Notes under the pieces: generated by a model
Databases searched by the model: none
The model's input: the letters and a program-made list of their open reading frames with translations, nothing else
Told to the model about the DNA's origin: nothing
DNA from: Streptomyces rugosispiralis
Lineage (GTDB): Bacteria > Actinomycetota > Actinomycetes > Streptomycetales > Streptomycetaceae
NCBI RefSeq assembly: GCF_024505145.1
Contig: NZ_JANIAA010000034.1
Location: 46,605 to 110,604 of the forward strand
Direction of reading: 5' to 3'
DNA length: 64,000 bases
Program-made: the position numbers and the translations under genes
Shown here: positions 42,307 through 49,911 of the stretch, one piece after another
Numbering within the stretch: position 1 is the stretch's first letter
How the letters are laid out: each line of letters opens with the position of its first letter

Positions 42307-43719
42307 ATGACGGCTTCCGCCACCGAGAGCGGCGCCAAGCGATCGTTCACCGTATGTGCCGGAGAGGCGAACGGTGACCGTATACGGCTGAGCGTCTACG
42401 ACATGCTCATCGGCACGATCTATACGCCCCGCGCCTTCTTCTACCGGGAGACGCTCGACGGCGAGGCGCTCCGCGTCTCCCTCGGCCGGACGCTGCGTAA
42501 CTTCCCCATCCTTTCGGGCCGCGTCAAGAAGGACCCCGACGGCGGTCTCAGCGTGCTCTGCGACGACTCCGGGGTGCGCTTCGTCGAGGCACAGGCATCC
42601 GTGCCGATGCCGGACTACGGGCCCCGCCGCACGGCGAAAAAGGGACTGGATCGCTATCTCAGTCACGCCATTCCGTTCTGGGTGGTCGACCGCGATACGC
42701 CGCTTTTCACGGTGAAGCTCACCCATATGAAAGGCGGCGGCTCCATCCTGGGCCTCACGATGAACCACGCCGTGGGCGACGGATCCAGCTATATGAGTTT
42801 CCTGGAGGCCTGGTCGCACGAGCACCGGGGCCTCGGATACGCCAAGCCCAACCATGACCGCGGGGTCATCGACGCGCTCGGCGCCGCGGCCTCCGGTGAC
42901 GCCCTTACGGGCGGCATCGCGGGCGACGCCCATCTCACGGTCATCGGGCGCGGCCAGAAGAGCGCCTTCATCGGACGTGCCCTGAAGGGCAGCCTCGGCA
43001 GCGTGACGACCGTGACCACCCGCTTCACCGCCGCCGAACTGACCGCCATGAAGGACGCCGCGATGGCCGACCTGGCGGGCACGGACCGGTGGGTGTCGAC
43101 CAATGACGCGCTCACCGCCCATCTGTGGAAAGTGCTCGGCACATTGCGTGACCGCCCCGATACGAGCGAGGAAAGGCTCGGCCTCATCGCCGACTTCCGT
43201 CCGTTCGCCGGCGCGGCGGTACCGGATGACTACTGGGGCAACGCCGTCACCAACACCCGCCCCGGAATGACCGCCGCCGAAGTGCGCTCCCGCCCGCTCG
43301 GCGAAATCGCCGCGGCGATCCGCGCGGGCTACGCGGAGAACACGGAGGAGCGAATCCGCCAGGAAACGGCGTTCCTGTGCGCCGAACGCGACGCGGGGCG
43401 CCTCAAGCGGGTCATGACCACCATGAGCCTGGACTCGTTCGACAACACCATCGCGATCAACAACTGGTCGAAGCTGCCCTTCTATCGCATCGACTTCGGG
43501 CAGGGCGCCCCGTTCTGGTACGACTTCTCCCCCATCCCCATTCCCTGGACCGTACATATCGCGCCGACCCCGGCCGACCAGGGCGGTGGCCGCGATGTGC
43601 ACATCGCGCTGCCCCGCACCCAGGTCCGGGCCCTTCAGGAGCCGTCCTGGGTCGGGCGGTTCCACCGTTACGCGGATTCCGGCGAGGCATTTCCGCTGAC
43701 CTTCCTCGCGGCCGGCTAG
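42307..43719 (+). CDS. BAHD-type acyltransferase
   Basis: 470 residues, normal BAHD length. Both family signatures are present at the expected spacing: catalytic HxxxDG as HAVGDG (His154, Asp158) and the structural DFGWG-like DFGQG at ~396, preceded by NWSKLPFYRI. BAHD enzymes transfer acyl groups from acyl-CoA to alcohols or amines and are best known from plants and fungi. Codon use is less biased than in neighbours (frequent ttc/tat/atg stretches), compatible with later acquisition. ATG 42307 is nine bases after AAAGAG; GTG 42301 is in frame. Its TAG overlaps that of the convergent HATPase gene (ctag). No biosynthetic partner is adjacent. Confidence 0.85.
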   Translation: MTASATESGAKRSFTVCAGEANGDRIRLSVYDMLIGTIYTPRAFFYRETLDGEALRVSLGRTLRNFPILSGRVKKDPDGGLSVLCDDSGVRFVEAQASVPMPDYGPRRTAKKGLDRYLSHAIPFWVVDRDTPLFTVKLTHMKGGGSILGLTMNHAVGDGSSYMSFLEAWSHEHRGLGYAKPNHDRGVIDALGAAASGDALTGGIAGDAHLTVIGRGQKSAFIGRALKGSLGSVTTVTTRFTAAELTAMKDAAMADLAGTDRWVSTNDALTAHLWKVLGTLRDRPDTSEERLGLIADFRPFAGAAVPDDYWGNAVTNTRPGMTAAEVRSRPLGEIAAAIRAGYAENTEERIRQETAFLCAERDAGRLKRVMTTMSLDSFDNTIAINNWSKLPFYRIDFGQGAPFWYDFSPIPIPWTVHIAPTPADQGGGRDVHIALPRTQVRALQEPSWVGRFHRYADSGEAFPLTFLAAG

Positions 43720-44183
43720 GCCTCGCTCTCCTCCTTGCCCGCGAGCTCGAACCAGACCCCCTTGGCGTACATGCCCACCGCGTCCCCCTCCGCCGTCCCC
43801 CACGCGTCGGCCAGCGCCGCCACCAGCCCGAGGCCGCGGCCGCGGAGGCGATCCCCCTCGGGGAGGCGGGCGGCGGTGGGGAGCTCGGCGGAGGCGTCGT
43901 AGACCAGGACCCGGAAGCGGGGCGGCTCGATCACCACGCGCAGCATCACGGAGTCGCCCTCGGCGTGCAGAAAGGCGTTCGTGGCCAGCTCCGACGTGCA
44001 CAGCGTCGCCGTGTCGGCCAGCTCCTCCTGCCCCACGGAGTTCAGGACGCAGGCGACGAAGTCCCGGCAGACCTTGGCGGAGGTCGCGTGCCGACTGCTC
44101 TGCAGGGTGTAGACGTACGGATCCCTGGAGGGAACGGGTGGGCGGCGTGGGGGGCGGTCGTCGGACTCGTGATCGGAATCCAT
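43716..44183 (-). CDS. ATP-binding protein, HATPase of a WhiJ/AbaA-type set
   Basis: 155 residues from ATG 44183 (GGGAG seven bases upstream). GHKL fold: N-box LCTSELATNAFLHAEG, G1 VYDASAELP, G2 GRGLGLVAALADAWG. It is divergent from an XRE-DUF5753 regulator and a DUF397 gene; this trio recurs many times in Streptomyces genomes (whiJ and abaA are the known examples) and modulates development and antibiotic production. The ATPase probably acts as an anti-sigma or anti-regulator. Confidence 0.87.
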   Translation of the reverse strand: MDSDHESDDRPPRRPPVPSRDPYVYTLQSSRHATSAKVCRDFVACVLNSVGQEELADTATLCTSELATNAFLHAEGDSVMLRVVIEPPRFRVLVYDASAELPTAARLPEGDRLRGRGLGLVAALADAWGTAEGDAVGMYAKGVWFELAGKEESEA

Positions 44184-44372
44184 GGGGCAACTCCCTGTGA
44201 GGGGGCCGACAGCGCGCATACCGTTACGGCGATCAACGCGCAGTAGCGGCAACGACACCTACAGTAGAGGTCGACACCTAACTAGTGCCACCAGATTGTC
44301 GAAATTAGTGAGTAGATAGACCCATTCGTGGTCACACGCCACACTGGGTGACGACCCACGAGGAAGGCAGGC
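44184..44372. promoter_or_regulatory. Divergent control region of the XRE-DUF397 set
   Basis: Relatively AT-rich. It contains a direct repeat cgacaccta at 44253-44261 and 44272-44280 (19-bp period) beside ctaactagtg. This is a candidate autoregulatory site for the XRE protein (inference). Confidence 0.4.
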
Positions 44373-45224
44373 ATGGCTTCGAGGACCACCATCACGGCAC
44401 GTCAGCGCCGACTTGGCACGGAGCTTCGGAGGATGCGCGAGCACGCGGGTCTCACCATCCAGGAAGCGGCCGACCGGCTGGGCACGAACCGCTCACACGT
44501 CACCAATATGGAGCTGGCCCGATTCGGCGTCAGCGAAGAGCGCGTACGCACACTCGCCGCCAACTACGCCTGCCCGGACGAGGCGTACGTCGAGGCACTG
44601 GTCGCCATGGCGACCGAGCGCAAGCGCGGGTGGTGGGAGGAGTACCGGGGCACGCTCGGGGCCGCCGGTCTCGATCTGGCGGAACTGGAGTACTTCGCCA
44701 CGAGCCTGCGCGTCGTCGAGCTCATGCACATCCCCGGACTCCTGCAGACCGAGGACTACGCCCGGTCGGTACTGAGCACGGCCGTCCCGGGCTGGTCGCC
44801 GACGGAGCTCCGCCGAAGGCTCTCGCACCGCATGAAGCGCCGGGACATCCTGGATCGGGACCAGCCGCCGTCCTGCACATTCATCATGCACGAGACCGCA
44901 CTCCGCGTACGGTTCGGCGATCAGCGCGTGCTGTGCGCACAGCTCGACAGCCTGCTGGAGTCCTCGGAGCGCCCGAACGTCTCCGTCCGGGTCGTCCCGA
45001 TCGCGGCCGGGGGTTTCCACCTCGCGGGCATCTCCGTCACCTACGCCACGGGTCCGGTGCCGCAGTTGGATACCGTTCAACTCGACGTCGCGCAGGACGC
45101 GGCGTTCCTCGACGGGGCGTCCCAGCTTCTGAACTACCGGGCGGTCATGGACCGGACCGAAGAGCTGGCTTTGTCCGAGAAGGAGTCACGTGACTTCATC
45201 CGCGAGACCGTTCAACAGATGTGA
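44373..45224 (+). CDS. XRE-family regulator with DUF5753 (WhiJ-like)
   Basis: 283 residues. N-terminal helix-turn-helix (LGTELRRMREHAGLTIQEAA ... LGTNRSHVTNMELARFGVS, residues 14-60) and a C-terminal DUF5753 domain (FIMHETALRVRFGDQRVLCAQLDSLL, RVVPIAAGGFHLAGISVTY). The family pairs with a small DUF397 protein that modulates its DNA binding. GAGGAAGGC precedes ATG 44373. The DUF397 gene begins 10 bases after its stop. Confidence 0.93.
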   Translation: MASRTTITARQRRLGTELRRMREHAGLTIQEAADRLGTNRSHVTNMELARFGVSEERVRTLAANYACPDEAYVEALVAMATERKRGWWEEYRGTLGAAGLDLAELEYFATSLRVVELMHIPGLLQTEDYARSVLSTAVPGWSPTELRRRLSHRMKRRDILDRDQPPSCTFIMHETALRVRFGDQRVLCAQLDSLLESSERPNVSVRVVPIAAGGFHLAGISVTYATGPVPQLDTVQLDVAQDAAFLDGASQLLNYRAVMDRTEELALSEKESRDFIRETVQQM

Positions 45225-45234
45225 GGGCGAAGGA

Positions 45235-45447
45235 ATGTCCGAGATCAACTGGCGCAAGTCGTCCTACTCCGGCGCGGGGGACGGGAACTCCTGCATAGAG
45301 CTCGCCTTCATAGGCACCACCGTCGCCCTCCGCGAGAGCGACGACCCCCGTACGGTCCTCACCACGAACCCCGCGAGGCTGGGAGCCCTGCTCCAGTCGA
45401 TCAAGGCAGGCGCGCTCGATCACCTCGCGGCGGTGCCGAAGACGTAA
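45235..45447 (+). CDS. DUF397 small regulatory protein
   Basis: 70 residues. Family pattern INWRKSSYSGAGDGNSCIELAF, then VALRESDDPRTVL. AAGGA is four bases before ATG 45235. Partner of the upstream XRE-DUF5753 protein, as in the WhiJ system, where the small protein is thought to relieve repression. Confidence 0.95.
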   Translation: MSEINWRKSSYSGAGDGNSCIELAFIGTTVALRESDDPRTVLTTNPARLGALLQSIKAGALDHLAAVPKT

Positions 45448-45526
45448 CGGACGGCGTAAAGGACCTATGCCCAAGGGACCAGACGCGGCCCCACCAGGAG
45501 CGGAGGCCGGTGCCGTGGTCCGGCGT

Positions 45527-45532
45527 TACGGT
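45527..45532 (+). promoter_or_regulatory. -10-like box of a putative leaderless promoter
   Basis: TACGGT ends seven bases before ATG 45540 of the N-acetyltransferase gene, which lacks a Shine-Dalgarno. Confidence 0.4.
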
Positions 45533-45539
45533 CGGCGGT

Positions 45540-46370
45540 ATGGAACGTATCGCCCTTGATCTCGACGCCTATCTGACGCGTATCGGCTGGACGGGCGACC
45601 GCCGCCCCGCCCCCACCGTGGAGACGCTGCGGGCGGTGCATCGGGCGCATCTCACGTCCATACCGTTCGAGAACCTCGACCCCCTCCTCGGCTCGGCCCC
45701 CTCCCTCGCCGTCCCCGACCTCGAGGCCAAGCTGGTCCGCGGCCGGCGCGGCGGTTACTGCTACGAGCACAACACGCTGCTGACCGCCGCCCTCACCGCC
45801 CTCGGCTTCCGCGTCACCGGCCTCACCGCCCGCGTCCGGGTCGGAGCGGCCCCCGGGACGGTCCGTCCGCGCACCCACATGCTGCTGCTGGTCGGAATCC
45901 CCGGCGAGGAGCGGCGTTACGTGGCCGATGTGGGCTTCGGCGGCGTCGGCGGCCTCCTGGAGGCCGTGCCGCTCGTCGCCGACACCGAGCTCCACGACGG
46001 CACCCGCCGCCATCGCTACGTCCGCGAGCCGTACCCGGAGGGTCTCGAGGACCTGTGGGTGTTCCAGGCGTTCCTGGACGGCTCCTGGCAGGACCAGTAC
46101 GCCTTCACCCGCGAGCCGTTCGACGCGGCCGACTACGGGGTCATCAACTGGCACGTCGCCACCAACCCGCGCTCGCCCTTCCAGCACACCCTCTTCGTCC
46201 AGCGCACCGCCCTGGGCCGCCATCTCCACCTGTCGGGGCGGACCCTGATCGACACCTGGTCCGACGGCACCCGTAAGGAGCGCGAACTCGCCGACAACGG
46301 CGAGGTGCTGCGCGTTCTCGCCGCCGACTTCGGCATCGAACTGCCCCCGGGCACGGTCCTGCCGGACTGA
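45540..46370 (+). CDS. Arylamine N-acetyltransferase
   Basis: 276 residues. Catalytic triad: Cys74 in RGGYCYEHN, His112 in RTHMLLLV, Asp129 in YVADVGFGG, and SIPFENLDPLL near residue 42. It transfers an acetyl or other acyl group from CoA to arylamines or hydrazines; homologues also form amides in antibiotic biosynthesis. Isolated gene. ATG 45540 is preferred over the longer frame from 45510. Confidence 0.94.
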   Translation: MERIALDLDAYLTRIGWTGDRRPAPTVETLRAVHRAHLTSIPFENLDPLLGSAPSLAVPDLEAKLVRGRRGGYCYEHNTLLTAALTALGFRVTGLTARVRVGAAPGTVRPRTHMLLLVGIPGEERRYVADVGFGGVGGLLEAVPLVADTELHDGTRRHRYVREPYPEGLEDLWVFQAFLDGSWQDQYAFTREPFDAADYGVINWHVATNPRSPFQHTLFVQRTALGRHLHLSGRTLIDTWSDGTRKERELADNGEVLRVLAADFGIELPPGTVLPD

Positions 46371-46470
46371 ACCACAGGAGTTACCCCAGGTGGCTCTCCA
46401 CACCGGCCCCGGTCATGGCACGATCATCCCGCTAATGGGCCGTTGGGAGGGTGGCAGGGACGGATGAAAC

Positions 46471-46803
46471 ATGAGTCATGACAAACTGTCCGTATCGGAC
46501 CAGGATCTGTCGGATCTCATCAAAGACCTTGAGGGAATGCTCAGTTACCTTGAGGAACAGATCGAGCGTCTCGGCCATCTGAGGCAGTCGGTGGACCCCG
46601 ACGATCACAAGGGCCCGGCCGCCGTCGCGTACAAGAAGCTGGAGCGCGACGCCTATACGGACGCCGTGCGGGTCAGGCAGCTGCTCACCCGTATCGAGGA
46701 GGCGGCCAAGGAGCGCGGGGAGACCCCGGGTGAGCGGTACGAGGAGCTGCGGACCCGCTTTCAGTCACTGCAGAAGCCGTCGTCGGAGAAGCCGTCGTCG
46801 TAG
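46471..46803 (+). CDS. Small helical coiled-coil protein of unknown function
   Basis: 110 residues, charged and alpha-helical: two predicted helices (about 8-42 and 52-90) around the turn DPDDHKGPAAVAY. Size and helical hairpin form recall WXG100-like proteins, but no W-x-G motif is present. The C-terminus overlaps the end of the convergent membrane-protein gene by 43 bp. Not recognised as a named family. Confidence 0.65.
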   Translation: MSHDKLSVSDQDLSDLIKDLEGMLSYLEEQIERLGHLRQSVDPDDHKGPAAVAYKKLERDAYTDAVRVRQLLTRIEEAAKERGETPGERYEELRTRFQSLQKPSSEKPSS

Positions 46804-47480
46804 CCGCCTTCCGGACGGCGGGCGTCCGGACGGCGGGCATCCGGACGGCGGGCGTCCGGACCGGCGGTGTCGGGGCGGAGGGGCCGGAGTTCGCGGCTGA
46901 CCAGGCGGTAGTAGTCGATCGCCTTGGCCATGCCGAGCACACCGGCGGCGGCGAAGACCAGGCCGATACCGGCGACGGTGCCCACGCTCTCCGTGCCGAT
47001 GTCGGAGAAGACGGCGAACCCGCCCAGCGCCAGCCCCAGGCAGGCCAGCACGATGGACGGGCCCAGCCACAGGAGCGCGCCTCCGGAGACCCGCCAGTGC
47101 GGCAGCGTCTGGGGATCGCGCTCCAGCTCCGCCCAGTCCCGGAGGCACGCGCCCACGAAGACATCGCGCCGGATGCCGGAGGCCACCCCGAGACTGGAGG
47201 GGACCGTGGCGCCCAGGGCGAGCCCCAGGAAGATCACGCCCAGCACGTGCTCGATGATCTCGCCCTTCACCAGGAACTGGAACCCCGAGACCGCGAGGCT
47301 CCACCCCAGCGCGAAGACGAGCGTGGACAGCCACAGCAGCAGCGCCCGGTGCGGCGCCAGGTACCACCGCGCCAGCGCCTCCATCGCCCGCGCCCGCTCA
47401 TCGAGCAACCCGGCGCGGTCCTTCCACGGCCGCTCGTCCGGGGCGGGCGGCGGTGGCGGAAGCTCGTTGGGCAGCGTCAT
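46761..47480 (-). CDS. Membrane protein with repeated C-terminal tail
   Basis: 239 residues from ATG 47480, supported by GGAAGGA five bases upstream. Cytoplasmic Pro-rich N-terminus, then four hydrophobic helices (LLLWLSTLVFALGWSLAVSG, VLGVIFLGLALGATVPS, IVLACLGLALGGFAVF, VAGIGLVFAAAGVLGM). The C-terminus carries DARRP repeats coded by the 15-bp array at 46805-46862. Upstream bases 47490-47585 hold another degenerate tandem array (catggcactcatggcactc ...). Function unknown. Confidence 0.72.
   Translation of the reverse strand: MTLPNELPPPPPAPDERPWKDRAGLLDERARAMEALARWYLAPHRALLLWLSTLVFALGWSLAVSGFQFLVKGEIIEHVLGVIFLGLALGATVPSSLGVASGIRRDVFVGACLRDWAELERDPQTLPHWRVSGGALLWLGPSIVLACLGLALGGFAVFSDIGTESVGTVAGIGLVFAAAGVLGMAKAIDYYRLVSRELRPLRPDTAGPDARRPDARRPDARRPEGGYDDGFSDDGFCSD
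46805..46862. repeat. 15-bp tandem repeat in membrane protein tail
   Basis: About four units of ttccggacggcgggc type, encoding DARRP on the minus strand. In frame with the gene and adjacent to the 43-bp convergent overlap. Confidence 0.85.
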
Positions 47481-47489
47481 GGCGTCCTT

Positions 47490-47585
47490 CCTCATGGCAC
47501 TCATGGCACTCATCGCACTCATCCCACGCACGGCGCTCGTGGCACGCACGGCGCTCGTGGCGCGCACAGCACTGCGGTGTACGCC
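47490..47585. repeat. Degenerate 9/18-bp tandem array upstream of membrane protein
   Basis: Units of catggcact followed by two copies of cgcacggcgctcgtggca. It lies in the 5' untranslated part of the 46761-47480 gene and extends toward the region divergent from the deacetylase. Confidence 0.7.
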
Positions 47586-47710
47586 GACGCAGTCTCTCAG
47601 CTCACGAGGGCAGGCCACTTGACCTTCTCACTTGTGTGAGGGTTTCACGATGTCCATCGAGCGGAGCCGAACCGCCGTACAGATGAGCCACACAGATGAG
47701 GTGAGCCCTG

Positions 47711-48568
47711 ATGGACAACCAGCTCTTCGACTACAGCCCCATCGTCGAACGCGCCCCGATCCACTGGCCGGACGGCGCCCGAGTGGCCTTCTACGTCGGG
47801 CTGAACGTCGAGCACTACGCGGTTGACCGCCCCTCGACCAGTATCTTCCCCGACACCCGGGCGCTGGCGCCCGATCCGCTGAACTACGGATGGCGGGACT
47901 ACGGGCCCCGGGTCGGGATCTGGCGGCTGATCGAGAGCCTGGACCGGCACCGGGTGCGGGCGAGCGTGATGCTCAACTCCGATGTCGCCGAGCGCTACCC
48001 CCAGATCATCCGGGCCGGGCGGGAGCGGGACTGGGTGTGGGCGGCGCACGGCAAGAACAACTCGATCCTCCAGGCGGACATGTCCCCCGAGGAGGAGCGG
48101 GCCTACTTGACCGAGGTGATCGGCACCATCGAGAAGGCCACCGGCCGCAGGCCGCGCGGCTGGCTGGGGCCGGCGCTGACCGAGACCTTCCGCACGCCGG
48201 AACTCCTGGCCGAGCTGGGGCTGCGGTACGTACTGGACTGGGCCAACGACGACCAGCCGTACCGGCTGAACGTGCCGGGGATGCTGAGCGTGCCGTATTC
48301 GATCGAGGTCAATGACATCCAGCTCTTCGTGGGCAAGAGCCTCAGCGGGCCCGACTTCGTCCGCATCGTCAAGGACCAGCTCGACCAGCTCTACGCGGAC
48401 TCGGCCGACAGCGGGCGGGTGATGTCGCTGGTGCTGCATCCGTTCGTGATCAACCAGCCCTTCCGGCACAGGTACGTGGATGAGGCGCTGGAGTACGTGG
48501 TGAACCACCCGGGGGTGTGGGTGACGACCAGCGACGAGATCGCCGACCACTACCCCGGGGTCTTCTAG
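47711..48568 (+). CDS. Polysaccharide deacetylase / allantoinase-like hydrolase
   Basis: 285 residues, no signal peptide. NodB-related barrel of the cytosolic PuuE type: VAFYVGLNVEH, YGPRVGIWRLIESLDRHRVR, HGKNNS, PRGWLGPALTET, and LVLHPFVINQPFRHRYVDEA. Members act on ureides such as allantoin or on small N-acyl substrates. GAGGTGAG precedes ATG 47711. Its 3' end, including the stop, is duplicated immediately downstream. Confidence 0.85.
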   Translation: MDNQLFDYSPIVERAPIHWPDGARVAFYVGLNVEHYAVDRPSTSIFPDTRALAPDPLNYGWRDYGPRVGIWRLIESLDRHRVRASVMLNSDVAERYPQIIRAGRERDWVWAAHGKNNSILQADMSPEEERAYLTEVIGTIEKATGRRPRGWLGPALTETFRTPELLAELGLRYVLDWANDDQPYRLNVPGMLSVPYSIEVNDIQLFVGKSLSGPDFVRIVKDQLDQLYADSADSGRVMSLVLHPFVINQPFRHRYVDEALEYVVNHPGVWVTTSDEIADHYPGVF

Positions 48569-48690
48569 GGGCGCCCGGGGGCGTCCGTCGGCGTCCAGGG
48601 GCGCCCGGGGTCTTCTAGGGGCGCCCGGGAGCGTCCGGGGGCGCCCGGGGGCTCCGGGAGCGTCCAGAGCCGTCCGGGGGCGTCCGACGG
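48556..48690. repeat. GC-rich repeats with duplicated gene end
   Basis: Multiple ggggcgcccggg and gggggcgtcc units after the deacetylase stop. The segment ggggtcttctaggggcgccc, which spans the last codons and TAG at 48566-48568, occurs again near 48606-48625. Confidence 0.8.
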
Positions 48691-48694
48691 ATCG

Positions 48695-48800
48695 TGACGC
48701 CCGCGGCGGGCTGTTCCCCTACCCGCCCCTTCCCACGCAGCGTCGATATGCGGCTCCGCCGCGTGGGGGCTTCGCCCCGGACCCCGGGGCCCAGGGGCGA
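48695..48800. repeat. Streptomyces-type GC-rich intergenic repeat, copy B
   Basis: tgacgcccgcggcgggctgt followed by CCCCTACCCGCCCCTTCCC (48716-48734), then a hairpin-like gcggctccgccgcgtggggg-type segment. Related to copies A and C. Lies between convergent genes, where it may serve as a terminator. Confidence 0.75.
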
Positions 48801-48812
48801 CGTCCAAGACCT

Positions 48813-49778
48813 CTAGCGGGCCAGCAGCTCCCGCAGCGCCTTGGCGATGTCGGCGGGTGCCTCCTCCGCCATGAAGTGGCCGTAGCCGACGGTACGGTGC
48901 TCCAGGTCGTCGGCCCAGGCGCGCCACAGCGCCGCCGCGTCATAGCCGAGCGCGGCGCCCCAGTCCTGCTGGATGACGGTGAGCGGCATCGTCAGCCGTC
49001 GCCCGCCGTCCCGGTCGGCCCGGTCGTGATCGACGTCGATACCGGCGGAGGCACGGTAGTCGGCCACGATCGACGGCACCGCGGCGCGGCAGGCGTCCAG
49101 ATAGGCGGCGCGGACCTCGGCGGGGATGGCCCGCGGATCGCCCGCCCACAGATCGAGGAAGTGGCCGAAGAAGTCGTCGGGGCAGGCGGCGATCATCCGC
49201 TCGGGCAGCCCCGGGGGCTGCGCCATCAGGAAGAGGTGGAAGCCGACGGCGGCGGTGGTGCCGTGCAGCACGTCCCACATGTCGAGGGTCGGCAGCACGT
49301 CCAGACAGGCGAGATGGGTGATCGTCGCGGGGTGGTCGAGGCCCGCCCGGAAGGCGACCAGGGAGCCGCGGTCATGACCGGCCAGCGCGAAGCGGTCATG
49401 GCCGAGGGCTCGGGCCAGGGCGACGATGTCGGCGGCCATGGTGCGCTTGGCGTAGGCGGCGGGGTCGGCGTAGGCGGCGGGGTCGGCGTCGGCGGCGGGG
49501 TCGGCGTCGGCGGCGGGGTCGGCGTCGGCGGTGGGGTCGGCGTCGGCGGTGGGGTCGGCGGACGGCTTGTCGCTGGCGCCGTAGCCGCGCAGGTCGGGGC
49601 AGATCACGGTGTGATCGGCCGCGAGGTCGGCGGCCACGTGCCGCCACATGAGGTGGGTCTGCGGAAAGCCGTGCAGCAGGACGACGGGGCTGCCCGAGCC
49701 CGCGACGGCCACGTTCAGGGACACGCCGTCGGCGACGGGGACGCGGCGGTAGTCGAAACCGGGGATGACAGGGGCCAT
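48813..49778 (-). CDS. Alpha/beta hydrolase, fluoroacetate dehalogenase-like, with Ala-Asp repeat
   Basis: 321 residues from ATG 49778. Oxyanion segment LLHGFPQTHLMW, Asp nucleophile in LAGHDRGSLVAFRAG, and terminal His in GYGHFMAEEAP: the Asp-His dyad of dehalogenases and epoxide hydrolases. After ICPDLRGYGASDKPSA a 36-residue block of DP(T/A)ADA repeats replaces the short family loop before MAADIVALARALGH. Coded by six 18-bp units at 49452-49559. Divergent from a SARP regulator, a common arrangement for this hydrolase group. Confidence 0.88.
   Translation of the reverse strand: MAPVIPGFDYRRVPVADGVSLNVAVAGSGSPVVLLHGFPQTHLMWRHVAADLAADHTVICPDLRGYGASDKPSADPTADADPTADADPAADADPAADADPAAYADPAAYAKRTMAADIVALARALGHDRFALAGHDRGSLVAFRAGLDHPATITHLACLDVLPTLDMWDVLHGTTAAVGFHLFLMAQPPGLPERMIAACPDDFFGHFLDLWAGDPRAIPAEVRAAYLDACRAAVPSIVADYRASAGIDVDHDRADRDGGRRLTMPLTVIQQDWGAALGYDAAALWRAWADDLEHRTVGYGHFMAEEAPADIAKALRELLAR
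49452..49559. repeat. 18-bp tandem repeat inside the hydrolase gene
   Basis: Six units of gtcggcggcggggtcggc with at most two substitutions each, coding DPAADA/DPTADA/DPAAYA on the minus strand. In frame. Confidence 0.92.
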
Positions 49779-49899
49779 GGGGTGAGCGCGCTTTCTGTGG
49801 AGGATCCGGGCGACGGGGAAGCCGGGCGACCGGACGACGTGCGGACTGACCAGGTGGCTGTCAGCCTGCCGGGTGCGGATGAGCATCCGATCAGCGCGC

Positions 49900-49905
49900 T
49901 ACGGT
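49900..49905 (+). promoter_or_regulatory. -10-like box of a putative leaderless promoter
   Basis: TACGGT ends six bases before ATG 49912 of the SARP gene. No Shine-Dalgarno. Confidence 0.4.
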
Positions 49906-49911
49906 GACCGC

